Translations under genes and position numbers: made by a program
Assembly: GCA_905233905.1 (NCBI GenBank)
Contig: CAJOFN010000007.1
Coordinates: 1 to 57,096 of the forward strand
Direction of reading: 5' to 3'
Length of the DNA stretch: 57,096 bases
Origin: an uncultured Lachnospiraceae bacterium
GTDB lineage: Bacteria > Bacillota > Clostridia > Lachnospirales > Lachnospiraceae
Notes under the pieces: generated by a model
The model's database searches: none
The model's input: the letters and a program-made list of their open reading frames with translations, nothing else
What the model was told of the DNA's origin: nothing
Part shown: positions 27,554-36,553 of the stretch, piece by piece
How the letters are laid out: the number at the start of each line of letters is the position of its first letter
How positions within the stretch are numbered: position 1 is the stretch's first letter

Positions 27554-28675
27554 ATGGCGGGTAAAACTGTTCAGTTAAGCAGGGCGAGAAAGATACGCTC
27601 TATAGCATATTTTGATTACGGACTTTTAGCGATAGTAATGCTTCTGTTTGCATTCGGGCTGGTAATGCTTTACAGTACCAGCGCCTATATTGCGACGTTG
27701 GAGTTTGAGGATTCCCTTCACTATCTTAAGAGGCAGCTTTTGGCATCCGTGCTGGGCTTTGGGGGTATTCTTGCCCTCAATGCCATGGGATACCGATGGT
27801 TAAAGCCTCTCTCCGGGCTGTTCTATGTACTGGCTTTTGTTCTGTGTGTGGCGGTTATTTTTATCGGAACAGCCCAGGGGTCCTCTTCGAGATGGATATA
27901 TTTCGGGCCTCTTTCGTTTCAGCCTTCAGAGCTGGCGAAGCTTGCTGTCATAATATATCTGGCATCCATGATATCTGATTCGGCAAAGAAGCTTCGGGAC
28001 TGGAGAAATGTTGTACGGGCATTCTTTCATATCATACCGCTGCTTGTGCCGGTTGCTTACAACAATTTGAGTACGGCGGTGATCATAGCGGGAATAGCCT
28101 TTGGAATGTTGTTTGTTGCTTCTCCTGATTACAGGGCATTTATCGTTATCATGGCAATAGGAGCCGTGGGTATCGTGCTTTTCATATCAGGAGCCGGTTA
28201 CCGGAGCGACCGTATTGATATCTGGCTTCACCCGGAGAACCATGAAAAGGGTTATCAGACCTTACAGGGCTTATATGCCATAGGCTCGGGCGGAATGTTC
28301 GGGAAAGGCCTTGGCGCCAGCATGCAAAAGCTGGGTACCGTTCCTGAGGCCCAGAATGATATGATATTTTCCATAGTGTGTGAAGAGCTTGGAGTATTCG
28401 GGGCGATCTGCGTTATCCTTATGTATCTGCTGATGCTCTGGAGATTTATGATAATAGCCAACAACGCCAGGGATATGTTCGGTTCATACCTTGTTATAGG
28501 GATAATGATACATATTGCCCTTCAGGTCATATTAAATATCGCGGTTGTAACAAATACCATACCTAATACCGGTGTAACTCTTCCCTTTATCAGTTACGGC
28601 GGTACTTCAGTAATGTTTTTGCTGTTTGAGATGGGAATAGCCATGGCAGTCTCGCGGGGCATAAGACTGGGCTGA
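27554..28675 (+). CDS. ftsW: Septal peptidoglycan polymerase FtsW
   Basis: A 373-residue SEDS-family glycosyltransferase with about ten membrane helices, expected to polymerise septal peptidoglycan together with the FtsI-type PBP encoded upstream. Signatures include LMLYSTSAY in the first helix, FGPLSFQPSELAKL and, near the end, NTGVTLPFISYGGTS. RodA and SpoVE are close relatives, but the position between murD and ftsQ favours FtsW. Nine bases separate it from murD. Confidence 0.92.
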   Translation: MAGKTVQLSRARKIRSIAYFDYGLLAIVMLLFAFGLVMLYSTSAYIATLEFEDSLHYLKRQLLASVLGFGGILALNAMGYRWLKPLSGLFYVLAFVLCVAVIFIGTAQGSSSRWIYFGPLSFQPSELAKLAVIIYLASMISDSAKKLRDWRNVVRAFFHIIPLLVPVAYNNLSTAVIIAGIAFGMLFVASPDYRAFIVIMAIGAVGIVLFISGAGYRSDRIDIWLHPENHEKGYQTLQGLYAIGSGGMFGKGLGASMQKLGTVPEAQNDMIFSIVCEELGVFGAICVILMYLLMLWRFMIIANNARDMFGSYLVIGIMIHIALQVILNIAVVTNTIPNTGVTLPFISYGGTSVMFLLFEMGIAMAVSRGIRLG

Positions 28676-28683
28676 TATTGCAT

Positions 28684-29433
28684 ATGAAGCATAACAAGAT
28701 CAAGAGACATTCAGAAGTCAAATATTATCTGTTTAATATAATCCTGTTTTTAATAATCGCGGCGATCATTACGGGGTTTTCAATAGTCTTTTTCTGTCAG
28801 ACAACCCATGTGAAGGTCAAGGGGAATACCATATGCTCAGATAAGGAGATCAAGGAGTATGTGTTAAGTGATCCTAATGATGTCAACGCGGTTTACGCTA
28901 CCGTAAGGAACCGCATCCGTCCGAGAACAGATATTCCCTTCGTTTCAAGCTACAAGGTCTCCATGACCGGGCGCAACTCCATTCTCATCAAGGTAAAAGA
29001 GGAGTTCCCTTACGGAATGGTTGAAACAGAAAAAAAGGATAAGCTGATCTATTACGACAGGCATGGAGAGGTGCTTGATGTATCTGACAGGGTTGTTGAA
29101 GGGGTGCTTCGCATAATAGGCTTAAAGCCAAATAACCCCGCAAGAGGCATGGTACTTCCAGTAGGTGAGAGTAATGTTAAAACAATACTTACTATCCAGG
29201 ATGCAATAGACAGGCAGAAGCTTAAGGTTCATGCGCTGATATTTTCTGAAGACGGCACCATTACCTTTAATACCAGAAACATAACCGTAAACCTTGGGAC
29301 AAGGGCGTCCATGACCGAAAAATTAAGGCGTCTGCCCTTCATTCTTCCAAGGCTGAAAAAAGAACACGGAACACTGCACCTTGAGGAGTGGAGTGAGGAG
29401 AATACAGACATAGTATTTGAACGCGAAGAGTAA
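28684..29433 (+). CDS. ftsQ: FtsQ/DivIB-type cell division protein
   Basis: A 249-residue bitopic protein with a short basic cytoplasmic end, one membrane helix (about 16-39), a POTRA-like domain beginning TTHVKVKGNTICSDKEIKEYV, and a beta-rich C-terminal domain. This is the FtsQ/DivIB arrangement, and the place between ftsW and ftsZ agrees. The ORF track starts at TTG 28678, two codons upstream of the ATG at 28684; neither has a strong ribosome binding site. It probably recruits the FtsL/FtsB and FtsWI proteins to the septum. Confidence 0.88.
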   Translation: MKHNKIKRHSEVKYYLFNIILFLIIAAIITGFSIVFFCQTTHVKVKGNTICSDKEIKEYVLSDPNDVNAVYATVRNRIRPRTDIPFVSSYKVSMTGRNSILIKVKEEFPYGMVETEKKDKLIYYDRHGEVLDVSDRVVEGVLRIIGLKPNNPARGMVLPVGESNVKTILTIQDAIDRQKLKVHALIFSEDGTITFNTRNITVNLGTRASMTEKLRRLPFILPRLKKEHGTLHLEEWSEENTDIVFEREE

Positions 29434-29450
29434 AATGATGTTATTTAGTC

Positions 29451-29479
29451 TTGAAAATTGCCTTGAAAACTATTATCAT
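29451..29479 (+). promoter_or_regulatory. Probable ftsZ promoter
   Basis: TTGAAA (29451-29456) and TATCAT (29474-29479) are 17 bases apart. A second TTGAAA at 29463-29468 pairs with TATTTA at 29487 with an 18-base spacer. Both would give ftsZ a transcript separate from the rest of the cluster, with a leader of about 50-60 bases. Confidence 0.55.
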
Positions 29480-29547
29480 AGACACGTATTTATGGATTTA
29501 TACGGAAATAGTGTTAATGGGGACATTATTTAAGGAGGAGAGGACCT

Positions 29548-30822
29548 TTGCTGGAGATAGTTACTAATGAGGTGAATACCGGCGCGAAGATCATCGTTAT
29601 TGGTGTAGGAGGCGGCGGAAATAATGCGATAAACCGCATGATCGATGAGAATATTGCAGGAGTTGAGTTCATAGGCGTGAACACAGACCAGCAGGCGCTG
29701 AATCTGTGCAAGGCACCCACCCGTATCCAGATCGGGGACAAGCTGACCAAGGGGCTTGGTGCCGGAGGACAGCCTGAGGTTGGAGAAAAGGCAGCCGAAG
29801 AGAGCATGGAGGAGCTTTCCTCCGCGGTAAAGGGTGCCGATATGGTGTTTGTCACCTGCGGTATGGGAGGCGGAACCGGAACAGGAGCAGCTCCTGTTGT
29901 GGCGCAGATCGCCAAGGAGCAGGGCATACTTACAGTAGGTATAGTGACGAAGCCCTTTTCCTTTGAGGCAAAGATCCGCATGGTAAATGCCCTTGGCGGA
30001 ATAGACAGGCTTAAGGAGAGTGTGGATACGGTTATCGTTATCCCCAACGACCGGCTTTTAGAGCTTGTGGACAGGCGCACCTCTATCAAGGAAGCCTTAA
30101 AGAAGGCAGATGAGGTTCTTCAGCAGGGTGTACAGGGCATAACAGACCTTATAAATGTGCCCGCGCTTATCAACCTCGACTTTGCTGATATCCAGACCGT
30201 AATGAGAGACAAGGGTCTTGCTCACATCGGAATAGGCAGAGGCAAGGGAGACGACAAGGCAGCGGAGGCTGTTCAGGCTGCGGTTGCAAGTCCTCTTCTT
30301 GAGACTACTATTCAGGGAGCGTCTGATGTCATCGTTAATATTTCCGGTGATGTATCCCTTATGGATGCAAATGACTCTGTTTCATATGTTCAGGATATGG
30401 TTGGTGAGTCCGCAAACATCATCTTCGGTGTAAAGATGGACGAGGAGATGACGGATGAGGTTACCGTGACCGTAATAGCTACAGGTCTTGAGGACAGCTC
30501 GGAAAAGGTTCAGGGCTCAAGCTTCCTTGACCGTATGAAGTATACAGGCAATTCATCCTTTGGACGTCCCGGCGCTGCGGCAGCCCGTCCGGTAACGCCC
30601 AGACCCGCCGCATCAGTTGGCGGCAGCACAGGATCTTTAAGCACCGGCGCAGCGACCTTAGCTCCTTCAGCAAGGCCAAGCGCACCCACACCGGCACCCG
30701 GTACAGCTCCGCTTCCCGGAGCAGCAAAGCTTGACGGCATTGCCAAGCCGGAACCGATACAGAGTACAATTTCAGAAAAAGAGATAAAGATACCTGATTT
30801 TCTTAAAAAGAGCGGAAGCTGA
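29548..30822 (+). CDS. ftsZ: Cell division protein FtsZ
   Basis: A 424-residue tubulin-like GTPase that forms the division ring. [18 protein letters not shown] and the GTP loop [10 protein letters not shown] (107-116) are clear, as are [13 protein letters not shown] with the T7 loop residues. After the globular part ends near 320 there is an Ala/Pro/Gly-rich linker to about 400, and the conserved C-terminal peptide [10 protein letters not shown] that binds FtsA, SepF and similar partners. The start is TTG, but it has a full AAGGAGG site 9 bases upstream. No ftsA gene is adjacent. Confidence 0.97.
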   Translation: MLEIVTNEVNTGAKIIVIGVGGGGNNAINRMIDENIAGVEFIGVNTDQQALNLCKAPTRIQIGDKLTKGLGAGGQPEVGEKAAEESMEELSSAVKGADMVFVTCGMGGGTGTGAAPVVAQIAKEQGILTVGIVTKPFSFEAKIRMVNALGGIDRLKESVDTVIVIPNDRLLELVDRRTSIKEALKKADEVLQQGVQGITDLINVPALINLDFADIQTVMRDKGLAHIGIGRGKGDDKAAEAVQAAVASPLLETTIQGASDVIVNISGDVSLMDANDSVSYVQDMVGESANIIFGVKMDEEMTDEVTVTVIATGLEDSSEKVQGSSFLDRMKYTGNSSFGRPGAAAARPVTPRPAASVGGSTGSLSTGAATLAPSARPSAPTPAPGTAPLPGAAKLDGIAKPEPIQSTISEKEIKIPDFLKKSGS

Positions 30823-30842
30823 CAGGCAGGAATGAATATACG

Positions 30843-30872
30843 CGCTCGGAAGTATTTGCTTCCGGGCGTTTT
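30843..30872 (+). terminator. Rho-independent terminator after ftsZ
   Basis: CGCTCGGAAG and CTTCCGGGCG form a 10-bp stem with one G-U pair and a six-base loop, followed by TTTT. It lies 20 bases after the ftsZ stop and ends the division cluster. Confidence 0.8.
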
Positions 30873-30896
30873 ACTTATAAATCAAGGGGGATTAAA

Positions 30897-32501
30897 ATGA
30901 AGCTTTCTTTTATCGGGGCGGATCATGAGGTGACGGGAAGCTGCCACTACATAAGCGTGGGGGACAAGCATCTGTTAGTGGACTGCGGTATGCAGCAGGG
31001 CCCGGATATATATGAGAACCAGTCCATACCGGTACATGCTGCCGAAATAGACTATGTATTTGTCACACACGCCCATATTGACCATTCGGGGCTGCTTCCC
31101 CTGCTTTATGCACAGGGCTTTCGGGGCTCCATTTTCGCGACACCCGCAACCTGTGAGCTTTGCGGCATAATGCTTAAGGACAGCGCCCACATACAGGAAT
31201 CTGAGGCGGAATGGAAGAACCGCAAGGCCAAGCGCGCCGGCAAGGATGAGATAGAGCCCCTGTATACAATGGACGATGCTATCGGGGTAATGCAGCTTTT
31301 TGTGTCATGTCCTTACCATGACAAGCTGGAGATTTCTGATGAGATAGAGGTAAGGTTCATAGACGCGGGACATCTTTTGGGGTCTTCATCTATTGAAATG
31401 TGGCTCAAGGAGGGCAGTGATCATAAAAAGATAGTTTTTTCCGGTGATATTGGAAGCCGCAGAAAGCCTCTTATCAAGAATCCCGAATACATCACCGGGG
31501 CGGATTATGTACTTATGGAAGCAACCTACGGAGACCGGGACAGGGGAGATACGGGAGACTTTGCAAAGTCTCTTGCGTTAGTGATCAAAGAGACCTTATA
31601 TGAAAAGGGCGGAAATCTTGTGATACCGGCTTTTTCTGTAGGCAGGACCCAGGAGATACTGTACTTTATCAGAAGGATCAAGGAAGAGCATCTGATAGAC
31701 GGGTATGAGAGCTTTCCGGTGTATATGGACAGTCCGCTTGCGGTTGAGGCCACTCATATTTTTCATGAGAATTATCAGGACTGCTACGATGAGGAGGCTT
31801 CCGCTCTTGTGGGGAGTGGAAGGAATCCCATAGGCTTTGCGGGGCTGAAGATCGCCGTCAGTCCCGATGAGTCAAAGATGATCAACTCTGATAATACGCC
31901 GAAGGTTATAATATCTGCTTCGGGAATGTGTGAAGCAGGCCGAATCCGCCACCACCTGAAGCACAACCTCTGGAATCCCAACAGCACAATACTCTTTGTG
32001 GGCTATCAGGTGGTTGGAACCCTGGGACATACGCTGCTTAACGGGGCAAAGGAGGTCCGGCTGTTCGGTGAGACGGTAAGCGTCAACGCCAGGATAGAAA
32101 ACCTGCCGGGCATATCAGGACATGCTGACAGGAACGGGCTTTTGACATGGATTGGCAAATTTGAAAAGCCGCCGGAGAAGATATTCATTGTCCACGGTGA
32201 TGATGCCATTGTGGATGAATTTGCCAGAACCGTTGCCAAAGCAACAGGGACAAGCGCATATGCTCCCTATTCAGGCGACAGCTTTGATCTCATTACCGGC
32301 AGGCAGGTGGAGATCGGTTCAAGAAGGATCAGGGAGAAGAAGCCGAAGAGCATGCGGCCTTCCTCCAATGTATTTGCGAGGCTGCTTGCGGCAGGGGCAA
32401 GGCTTATGCATGTTATTGAGAAGTGTGAGGGGATGGCGAATAAGGATATTGCGAAGTTTGCGGATCAAATTAACTCTCTTGCGGATAAGTGGGAGATGTG
32501 A
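30897..32501 (+). CDS. Beta-CASP metallo-beta-lactamase RNA-processing protein
   Basis: A 534-residue MBL-fold hydrolase. The metal motif THAHIDHSG (57-65), the later SGDIG, and the beta-CASP insert (FSVGRTQEILYFIRR, ISASGMCEAGRIRHHL) lead to the C-terminal RMMBL motif ISGHADRNGLLTWI. This layout is that of YSH1/CPSF73-like ribonucleases, so RNA cleavage is likely. It is not the RNase J type, which has a different C-terminal domain and length. AAGGGGG lies 8 bases before the ATG. It sits alone between two terminator-like structures. Confidence 0.9.
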   Translation: MKLSFIGADHEVTGSCHYISVGDKHLLVDCGMQQGPDIYENQSIPVHAAEIDYVFVTHAHIDHSGLLPLLYAQGFRGSIFATPATCELCGIMLKDSAHIQESEAEWKNRKAKRAGKDEIEPLYTMDDAIGVMQLFVSCPYHDKLEISDEIEVRFIDAGHLLGSSSIEMWLKEGSDHKKIVFSGDIGSRRKPLIKNPEYITGADYVLMEATYGDRDRGDTGDFAKSLALVIKETLYEKGGNLVIPAFSVGRTQEILYFIRRIKEEHLIDGYESFPVYMDSPLAVEATHIFHENYQDCYDEEASALVGSGRNPIGFAGLKIAVSPDESKMINSDNTPKVIISASGMCEAGRIRHHLKHNLWNPNSTILFVGYQVVGTLGHTLLNGAKEVRLFGETVSVNARIENLPGISGHADRNGLLTWIGKFEKPPEKIFIVHGDDAIVDEFARTVAKATGTSAYAPYSGDSFDLITGRQVEIGSRRIREKKPKSMRPSSNVFARLLAAGARLMHVIEKCEGMANKDIAKFADQINSLADKWEM

Positions 32502-32524
32502 TTATTTAGTCTTCTGTGATTGTC

Positions 32525-32549
32525 GGTCTGCGGCTCTTACCGGCAGACC
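32525..32549. other. Hairpin after the MBL gene
   Basis: GGTCTGCGG and CCGGCAGACC pair into a GC-rich stem with one bulged G and a six-base loop. No T run follows, so it is not a standard terminator. It may stabilise the mRNA 3' end or act with the larger inverted repeat immediately downstream. Confidence 0.45.
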
Positions 32550-32570
32550 TCTGATGCAGTAGTCGAAAAA

Positions 32571-32622
32571 ACGAAATAAAACCGGTGTCAAGAAAAAATA
32601 CTTGACACCGGTTTTATTTCGT
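32571..32622. terminator. Perfect 22-bp inverted repeat, probable terminator overlapping a promoter
   Basis: Bases 32571-32592 and 32601-32622 are exact reverse complements of 22 bases each, with an A-rich eight-base loop. The right arm carries TTTTATTT, so read on the plus strand it could stop transcripts from the MBL gene. The same arm contains the -35 box of the ylxM-ffh promoter. The stem is symmetric enough to terminate in both directions. Confidence 0.65.
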
Positions 32623-32629
32623 GTATAAT
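32602..32629 (+). promoter_or_regulatory. Consensus sigma-A promoter of the ylxM-ffh operon
   Basis: A perfect TTGACA (32602-32607) and a perfect TATAAT (32624-32629), 16 bases apart, begin about 45 bases before the ylxM start. This is the best match to consensus in the window, and its -35 box and most of its spacer lie inside the right arm of the inverted repeat. Confidence 0.82.
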
Positions 32630-32671
32630 TTGTAAGCGTGTGTTTCATGGGGCATGGTAAAAGGTGGCATC

Positions 32672-33010
32672 ATGGAAGAGAATGTGCGTCTGGCATATCT
32701 TTATGATTTCTACGGAGAGCTGCTGAAGGAGGATCAGAGAGAGCTGTACTCGGCATTTGTTTTCGATGATCTTTCCCTGCAGGAGCTGGCGGATGAACGG
32801 GGTATATCCAGACAGGCAGTACACGACAGGGTGAAAAGGTGCATAAACTCCATGGAGGAGTACGAAAGGCAGCTTGGACTTATAGATAAGTATCACAGGA
32901 TAGAAGAGCTTACTAAAGAGATAGCAGCAAGCCCGCTTCTTGCAGGAGGAGACGCTGCCGAAAGGGAGAGGGTGCTGTTACTGCTTGACAGGATCACAGA
33001 GGTGCTTTGA
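32672..33010 (+). CDS. ylxM: YlxM-like helix-turn-helix protein
   Basis: A 112-residue sigma-factor-like DNA-binding protein. LSLQELADERGISRQAVHDRVKRC (about residues 30-53) is a clear helix-turn-helix. YlxM is encoded next to ffh in Firmicutes and is linked to the signal recognition particle, in streptococci as a modulator of SRP assembly. The ORF track starts at 32654, but AAAGGTGG, 5 bases upstream, supports the ATG at 32672. Its stop overlaps the ffh start (TGATG). Confidence 0.9.
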   Translation: MEENVRLAYLYDFYGELLKEDQRELYSAFVFDDLSLQELADERGISRQAVHDRVKRCINSMEEYERQLGLIDKYHRIEELTKEIAASPLLAGGDAAERERVLLLLDRITEVL

Positions 33011-34374
33011 TGGCTTTTGACAGTTTATCAGACAAGCTTCAGGAAGTATTCAAAAACCTTCGCAGCAAGGGAAGGCTTACAGAGTCCGACGTTAAGGCGG
33101 CGCTCAAGGAAGTCCGTATGGCGCTGCTGGAGGCGGATGTTAATTTCAAGGTGGTCAAGGAATTTACCAAAAAGGTTTCGGAGAGAGCCGTCGGGGCAGA
33201 TGTGCTGACGGGCTTGAACCCGGCCCAGATGGTGATCAAGATCGTCAACGAAGAGATGACCGCCCTTATGGGAGATGAGACTACAGAGATAGCCTATCGT
33301 CCCGGACAGCAGACCACTATCCTGATGATGGTTGGACTGCAGGGTGCAGGTAAGACGACTACGGTAGCCAAGCTGGCAGGCAAGATGAAGCTGAAGGGCA
33401 AGAGACCCCTTCTTGTAGCCTGCGATATATACAGGCCTGCCGCCATTGATCAGCTAAAGATCAACGGCGAAAAGCAGGAAGTACCCGTATTTGAAATGGG
33501 TACAAAGAAAAAGCCCGCGGTTATCGCAAAGGAAGCGGTCAAATACGCGGCAGAGCATGACAATAATGTAATAATATTAGATACTGCCGGGCGGCTGCAT
33601 GTTGATGAAGACATGATGCAGGAGCTGTGCGATATAAAGGCAGTCTGTGATGTGGCGCAGACCATTTTGGTAGTGGATGCCATGACAGGTCAGGATGCGG
33701 TCAACGTCGCCTCTACCTTTGATGAGAAGGTTGGCATAGACGGGGTCATCCTTACGAAGCTGGACGGCGACACCAGAGGCGGCGCGGCGCTGTCCATCAA
33801 GCAGGTTACCGGCAAGCCCATCCTTTATGCAGGTATGGGAGAGAAGCTTTCAGATTTAGAGGTATTCCATCCGGACCGCATGGCAAGCCGTATCCTTGGT
33901 ATGGGAGATGTTCTTTCCCTTATTGAAAAGGCCCAGGCCAATATTGACGAGGAAGCCGCAAGGAATCTGGGAAGCAAGATCGTAAAGGCCGAATTTGATT
34001 TTAATGATTATTTAGAATCCATGCGTCAGATGAAAAAGTTAGGCAGCATATCGGACATCCTTGGGATGCTGCCGGGTATAGGCAATCTTACCGGCGGACA
34101 GATGTCGCAGCTTACGGATGCAATGGATGAGTCAAGGCTTAAGAGACTGGAAGCCATCATTTATTCCATGACCCCGGCTGAAAGGGCTGATCCCAAGCTG
34201 CTTAACCCAAGCCGCAAGCGAAGGCTGGCCGCAGGCGCCGGAGTGGATATATCGGAGGTCAACCGTTTCATCAAGCAGTTCGACCAGTCGAGAAAGATGA
34301 TGAAGCGTATGCCCGGCATGCTGGGCGGTGGCAGAAAAGGCAAGATGGGAAGAATGAATTTTCCCTTTGCATAG
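33010..34374 (+). CDS. ffh: Signal recognition particle protein Ffh
   Basis: A 454-residue SRP54 GTPase that targets membrane and secreted proteins during translation. An N-terminal four-helix bundle is followed by the G domain with GLQGAGKTTTVAKLA, ACDIYRPAAIDQL, LDTAGRLHVDEDMM and LTKLDGDTRGGAA, then the methionine-rich M domain (about 325-454) that binds signal peptides and 4.5S RNA, ending RKGKMGRMNFPFA. GAGGTG precedes the ATG by 6 bases. No SRP RNA gene was recognised in the window. Confidence 0.97.
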   Translation: MAFDSLSDKLQEVFKNLRSKGRLTESDVKAALKEVRMALLEADVNFKVVKEFTKKVSERAVGADVLTGLNPAQMVIKIVNEEMTALMGDETTEIAYRPGQQTTILMMVGLQGAGKTTTVAKLAGKMKLKGKRPLLVACDIYRPAAIDQLKINGEKQEVPVFEMGTKKKPAVIAKEAVKYAAEHDNNVIILDTAGRLHVDEDMMQELCDIKAVCDVAQTILVVDAMTGQDAVNVASTFDEKVGIDGVILTKLDGDTRGGAALSIKQVTGKPILYAGMGEKLSDLEVFHPDRMASRILGMGDVLSLIEKAQANIDEEAARNLGSKIVKAEFDFNDYLESMRQMKKLGSISDILGMLPGIGNLTGGQMSQLTDAMDESRLKRLEAIIYSMTPAERADPKLLNPSRKRRLAAGAGVDISEVNRFIKQFDQSRKMMKRMPGMLGGGRKGKMGRMNFPFA

Positions 34375-34403
34375 ATAATAACAGATTGTAGGAGGAAGTT
34401 ATA

Positions 34404-34652
34404 ATGGCAGTTAAGATCAGACTCAGAAGAATGGGCAAGAAAAAGCATCCCTTTTACCGTATAGTAGTTGCGGATTCAAGAAGCCCCAGAGACGGAAGGT
34501 TTATTGAAGAGATCGGAACCTATGATCCCAACAAGAATCCCAGCGAGTACAAGGTTGACGAGGAAGCTGCTCATAAATGGCTTAATGACGGTGCAAAGCC
34601 CACTGAGACAGTGGCACGCATATTCAAGTCAGTAGGCATTACCAATTCATGA
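34404..34652 (+). CDS. rpsP: 30S ribosomal protein S16
   Basis: An 82-residue protein, usual length, starting [31 protein letters not shown], which is the S16 signature. A strong AGGAGG lies 8 bases before the ATG. It is cotranscribed with ffh upstream and khpA, rimM and trmD downstream, the standard order in Firmicutes. Confidence 0.98.
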   Translation: MAVKIRLRRMGKKKHPFYRIVVADSRSPRDGRFIEEIGTYDPNKNPSEYKVDEEAAHKWLNDGAKPTETVARIFKSVGITNS

Positions 34653-34662
34653 GGTGCTCTGC

Positions 34663-34896
34663 ATGAAGGAATTATTAGAGGTTATAGCAAAAGCACTGGT
34701 AGATGATCCTTCTTCTGTAGTGGTAAACGAAGAGGACAGGGGCTCTACGCTGGTGTTAAAGCTTCATGTGGCAGGGGATGATATGGGAAAAGTCATCGGC
34801 AAGCAGGGTCGAATAGCAAAGGCTATCCGTTCTGTTGTCAAAGCAGCCGCATCGAAGACAGACAAGAAAATAATCGTGGATATAGTAGATGACTGA
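34663..34896 (+). CDS. khpA: KH-domain RNA-binding protein KhpA
   Basis: A 77-residue single KH domain (YlqC family) with the RNA-binding GxxG loop in VIGKQGRIAKAIRSVV. It usually pairs with KhpB (Jag) and affects cell division and length in Gram-positive bacteria. The ORF track uses GTG at 34654, but GAGGTG serves as ribosome binding site for the ATG at 34663. Its end overlaps rimM by 8 bases. Confidence 0.93.
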   Translation: MKELLEVIAKALVDDPSSVVVNEEDRGSTLVLKLHVAGDDMGKVIGKQGRIAKAIRSVVKAAASKTDKKIIVDIVDD

Positions 34897-35389
34897 CGGA
34901 TATGTACGCGCAGGCTCCGTGATCAAGACTCACGGATTAAAGGGTGGTCTCAAGGTCTATCCCACTACCGACGATCCGGGAAGGTTTGATCCGGGGAACA
35001 AAGTGTGGCTGGATGCTCCCGACGGACTGATGGAGCTTACCGTAAAGAGCTGCTCACCCTTTAAGAACATATATATACTGACCTTTGAGGAATTTTCCGA
35101 TATTAATCAGGTTGAGGGCTTCAGGGGCCTTGATATCCTGGTGGAACGGGATGACGATGCTTTAGGAGCTAATGAGTTCTACATAGGCGATCTTATCGGC
35201 CTGAAGGTGGAGGATGAGGAGGGAAAGCTCATCGGCACCTTAAAGGAGGTTCTTGTCACAAAGGCGAATGATGTATATGTGGTCAAGACCGACGACAGAG
35301 AGCTTCTGATACCGGCTATACCGGAGTGTATACTTGAGGTATCACCGGAGGATGGACTAATGCGGGTGCATCTTTTGCCGGGGCTTTGA
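34889..35389 (+). CDS. rimM: 16S rRNA processing protein RimM
   Basis: A 166-residue ribosome maturation factor that assists 30S head assembly with S19. The N-terminal RimM domain starts YVRAGSVIKTHGLKGGLKV, and the C-terminal PRC-barrel has NEFYIGDLIGLKV, NDVYVVK and LLIPAIPECILEV. It lies in the conserved rpsP-khpA-rimM-trmD-rplS block. Confidence 0.96.
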   Translation: MTDGYVRAGSVIKTHGLKGGLKVYPTTDDPGRFDPGNKVWLDAPDGLMELTVKSCSPFKNIYILTFEEFSDINQVEGFRGLDILVERDDDALGANEFYIGDLIGLKVEDEEGKLIGTLKEVLVTKANDVYVVKTDDRELLIPAIPECILEVSPEDGLMRVHLLPGL

Positions 35390-35401
35390 CGGGATGGCGT
35401 G

Positions 35402-36085
35402 ATGGAGATATATATCCTTACACTGTTTCCGGAGATGGTAACAGACGCGCTTTCACACAGTATAGTCGGAAGGGCGGCAGCATCCGGCAAGCTGCGGATA
35501 CATGCCCTTAATATCAGGGATTATTCGACAGATGCCCATAAAAAGGTAGATGATTACCCTTACGGGGGCGGCGCGGGAATGGTCATGTTCTGCCAGCCCA
35601 TATATGACTGCGTAAATGCCGCAAAGGAGATGTCCGGAGGTGATGCGCCTGTTATATACATGTCACCCCAGGGCGAGAGGTTTGACCAGGGCATTGCAAA
35701 GGAGCTTTCGGGCAATCAGTCCATTATACTGCTCTGCGGTCACTACGAGGGAATAGACGAGCGTGTGATCGAAGAGGTGGTAGACCGGCAGATCTCCATA
35801 GGGGACTATGTTCTCACGGGAGGAGAGCTTGCGGCAATGGTGGTAGCTGATGCCGTGGCGAGGCTTGTGCCGGGAGTTTTGCATAATGACCAGTCAGCGG
35901 CAGGAGAGTCCTTTGAAAATGATCTGCTGGAATATCCCCAGTACACCAGACCCAGGGTATGGCGGGACAGAGAGGTTCCCGAAATACTTCTGTCGGGTGA
36001 CCACGCCAAAGTCGATGCGTGGAGATACGAACAGTCAGTTGAAAGAACAAAGAGATTAAGGCCTGATCTGTTAAGGGAAGGTTAA
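35402..36085 (+). CDS. trmD: tRNA (guanine-37-N1)-methyltransferase
   Basis: A 227-residue SPOUT methyltransferase with the trefoil-knot SAM site. Motifs include [10 protein letters not shown] at the start, [22 protein letters not shown] and [16 protein letters not shown]. m1G37 prevents +1 frameshifting at the ribosome. The ORF track starts at GTG 35399; the ATG directly after it, at 35402, matches the usual start. It is followed by an internal promoter before rplS. Confidence 0.96.
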   Translation: MEIYILTLFPEMVTDALSHSIVGRAAASGKLRIHALNIRDYSTDAHKKVDDYPYGGGAGMVMFCQPIYDCVNAAKEMSGGDAPVIYMSPQGERFDQGIAKELSGNQSIILLCGHYEGIDERVIEEVVDRQISIGDYVLTGGELAAMVVADAVARLVPGVLHNDQSAAGESFENDLLEYPQYTRPRVWRDREVPEILLSGDHAKVDAWRYEQSVERTKRLRPDLLREG

Positions 36086-36088
36086 TAC

Positions 36089-36118
36089 TTGTCAAAATAT
36101 GTTTTAGTGTGGTATCAT
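36089..36118 (+). promoter_or_regulatory. Probable rplS promoter
   Basis: TTGTCA (36089-36094) and TATCAT (36113-36118) are 18 bases apart and lie just after the trmD stop. The leader to the rplS start would be about 24 bases. This would give L19 extra transcripts beyond the ffh operon. Confidence 0.6.
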
Positions 36119-36148
36119 ACTGTAGTTAAAGATACGAGGAGGTAAGTT

Positions 36149-36499
36149 ATGGCAGCTTTCGATGTGATCAGAGAGATCGAAAAGGAACAGCTCAAAGACG
36201 ACATTACAGAGTTTAATGTGGGTGATACAGTTCGCGTACATGCCAAGATCAAGGAAGGCAACCGCGAGAGAATCCAGGTTTTTGAAGGAACGGTACTTAA
36301 GAGACAGGGCGGCAGCAGCCGTGAGACCTTTACCGTGCGTAAATTCTCCAACGGCGTAGGCGTAGAGAAGACATGGCCCCTTCACAGCCCCAATGTAGAG
36401 AAGATAGAGGTTGTACGTCGTGGTAAGGTTCGCCGCGCAAAACTTAATTATCTTCGTGAACGCATTGGAAAGAGAGCTAAGGTTAAGGAAAAGGTTTGA
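36149..36499 (+). CDS. rplS: 50S ribosomal protein L19
   Basis: A 116-residue ribosomal protein at the 30S-50S interface. [28 protein letters not shown] and the end [19 protein letters not shown] are diagnostic. GAGGAGG lies 6 bases before the ATG. It has a probable own promoter upstream and a terminator downstream. Confidence 0.98.
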   Translation: MAAFDVIREIEKEQLKDDITEFNVGDTVRVHAKIKEGNRERIQVFEGTVLKRQGGSSRETFTVRKFSNGVGVEKTWPLHSPNVEKIEVVRRGKVRRAKLNYLRERIGKRAKVKEKV

Positions 36500-36504
36500 T
36501 AAAT

Positions 36505-36536
36505 AAAAAGTACAATCCACTGCGGTTGTACTTTTT
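36505..36536 (+). terminator. Rho-independent terminator after rplS
   Basis: AAAAAGTACAA and TTGTACTTTTT form an 11-bp perfect stem with a ten-base loop, and the T run completes the signal. It lies 6 bases after the rplS stop. The symmetric A and T runs could also allow termination from the other side. Confidence 0.82.
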
Positions 36537-36553
36537 CCTTTATAGGCGCTGAT

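Noticed and set aside
29440-29451. Shared 12-mer TTATTTAGTCTT after ftsQ and after the MBL gene (near 32504)
   Set aside because: AT-rich and not part of a larger structure; it may reflect chance at gene ends.
29526-30089. 187-residue minus-strand ORF opposite ftsZ
   Set aside because: A shadow of the ftsZ codon pattern, rich in Ser/Pro/Thr with no recognisable domain and no ribosome binding site.
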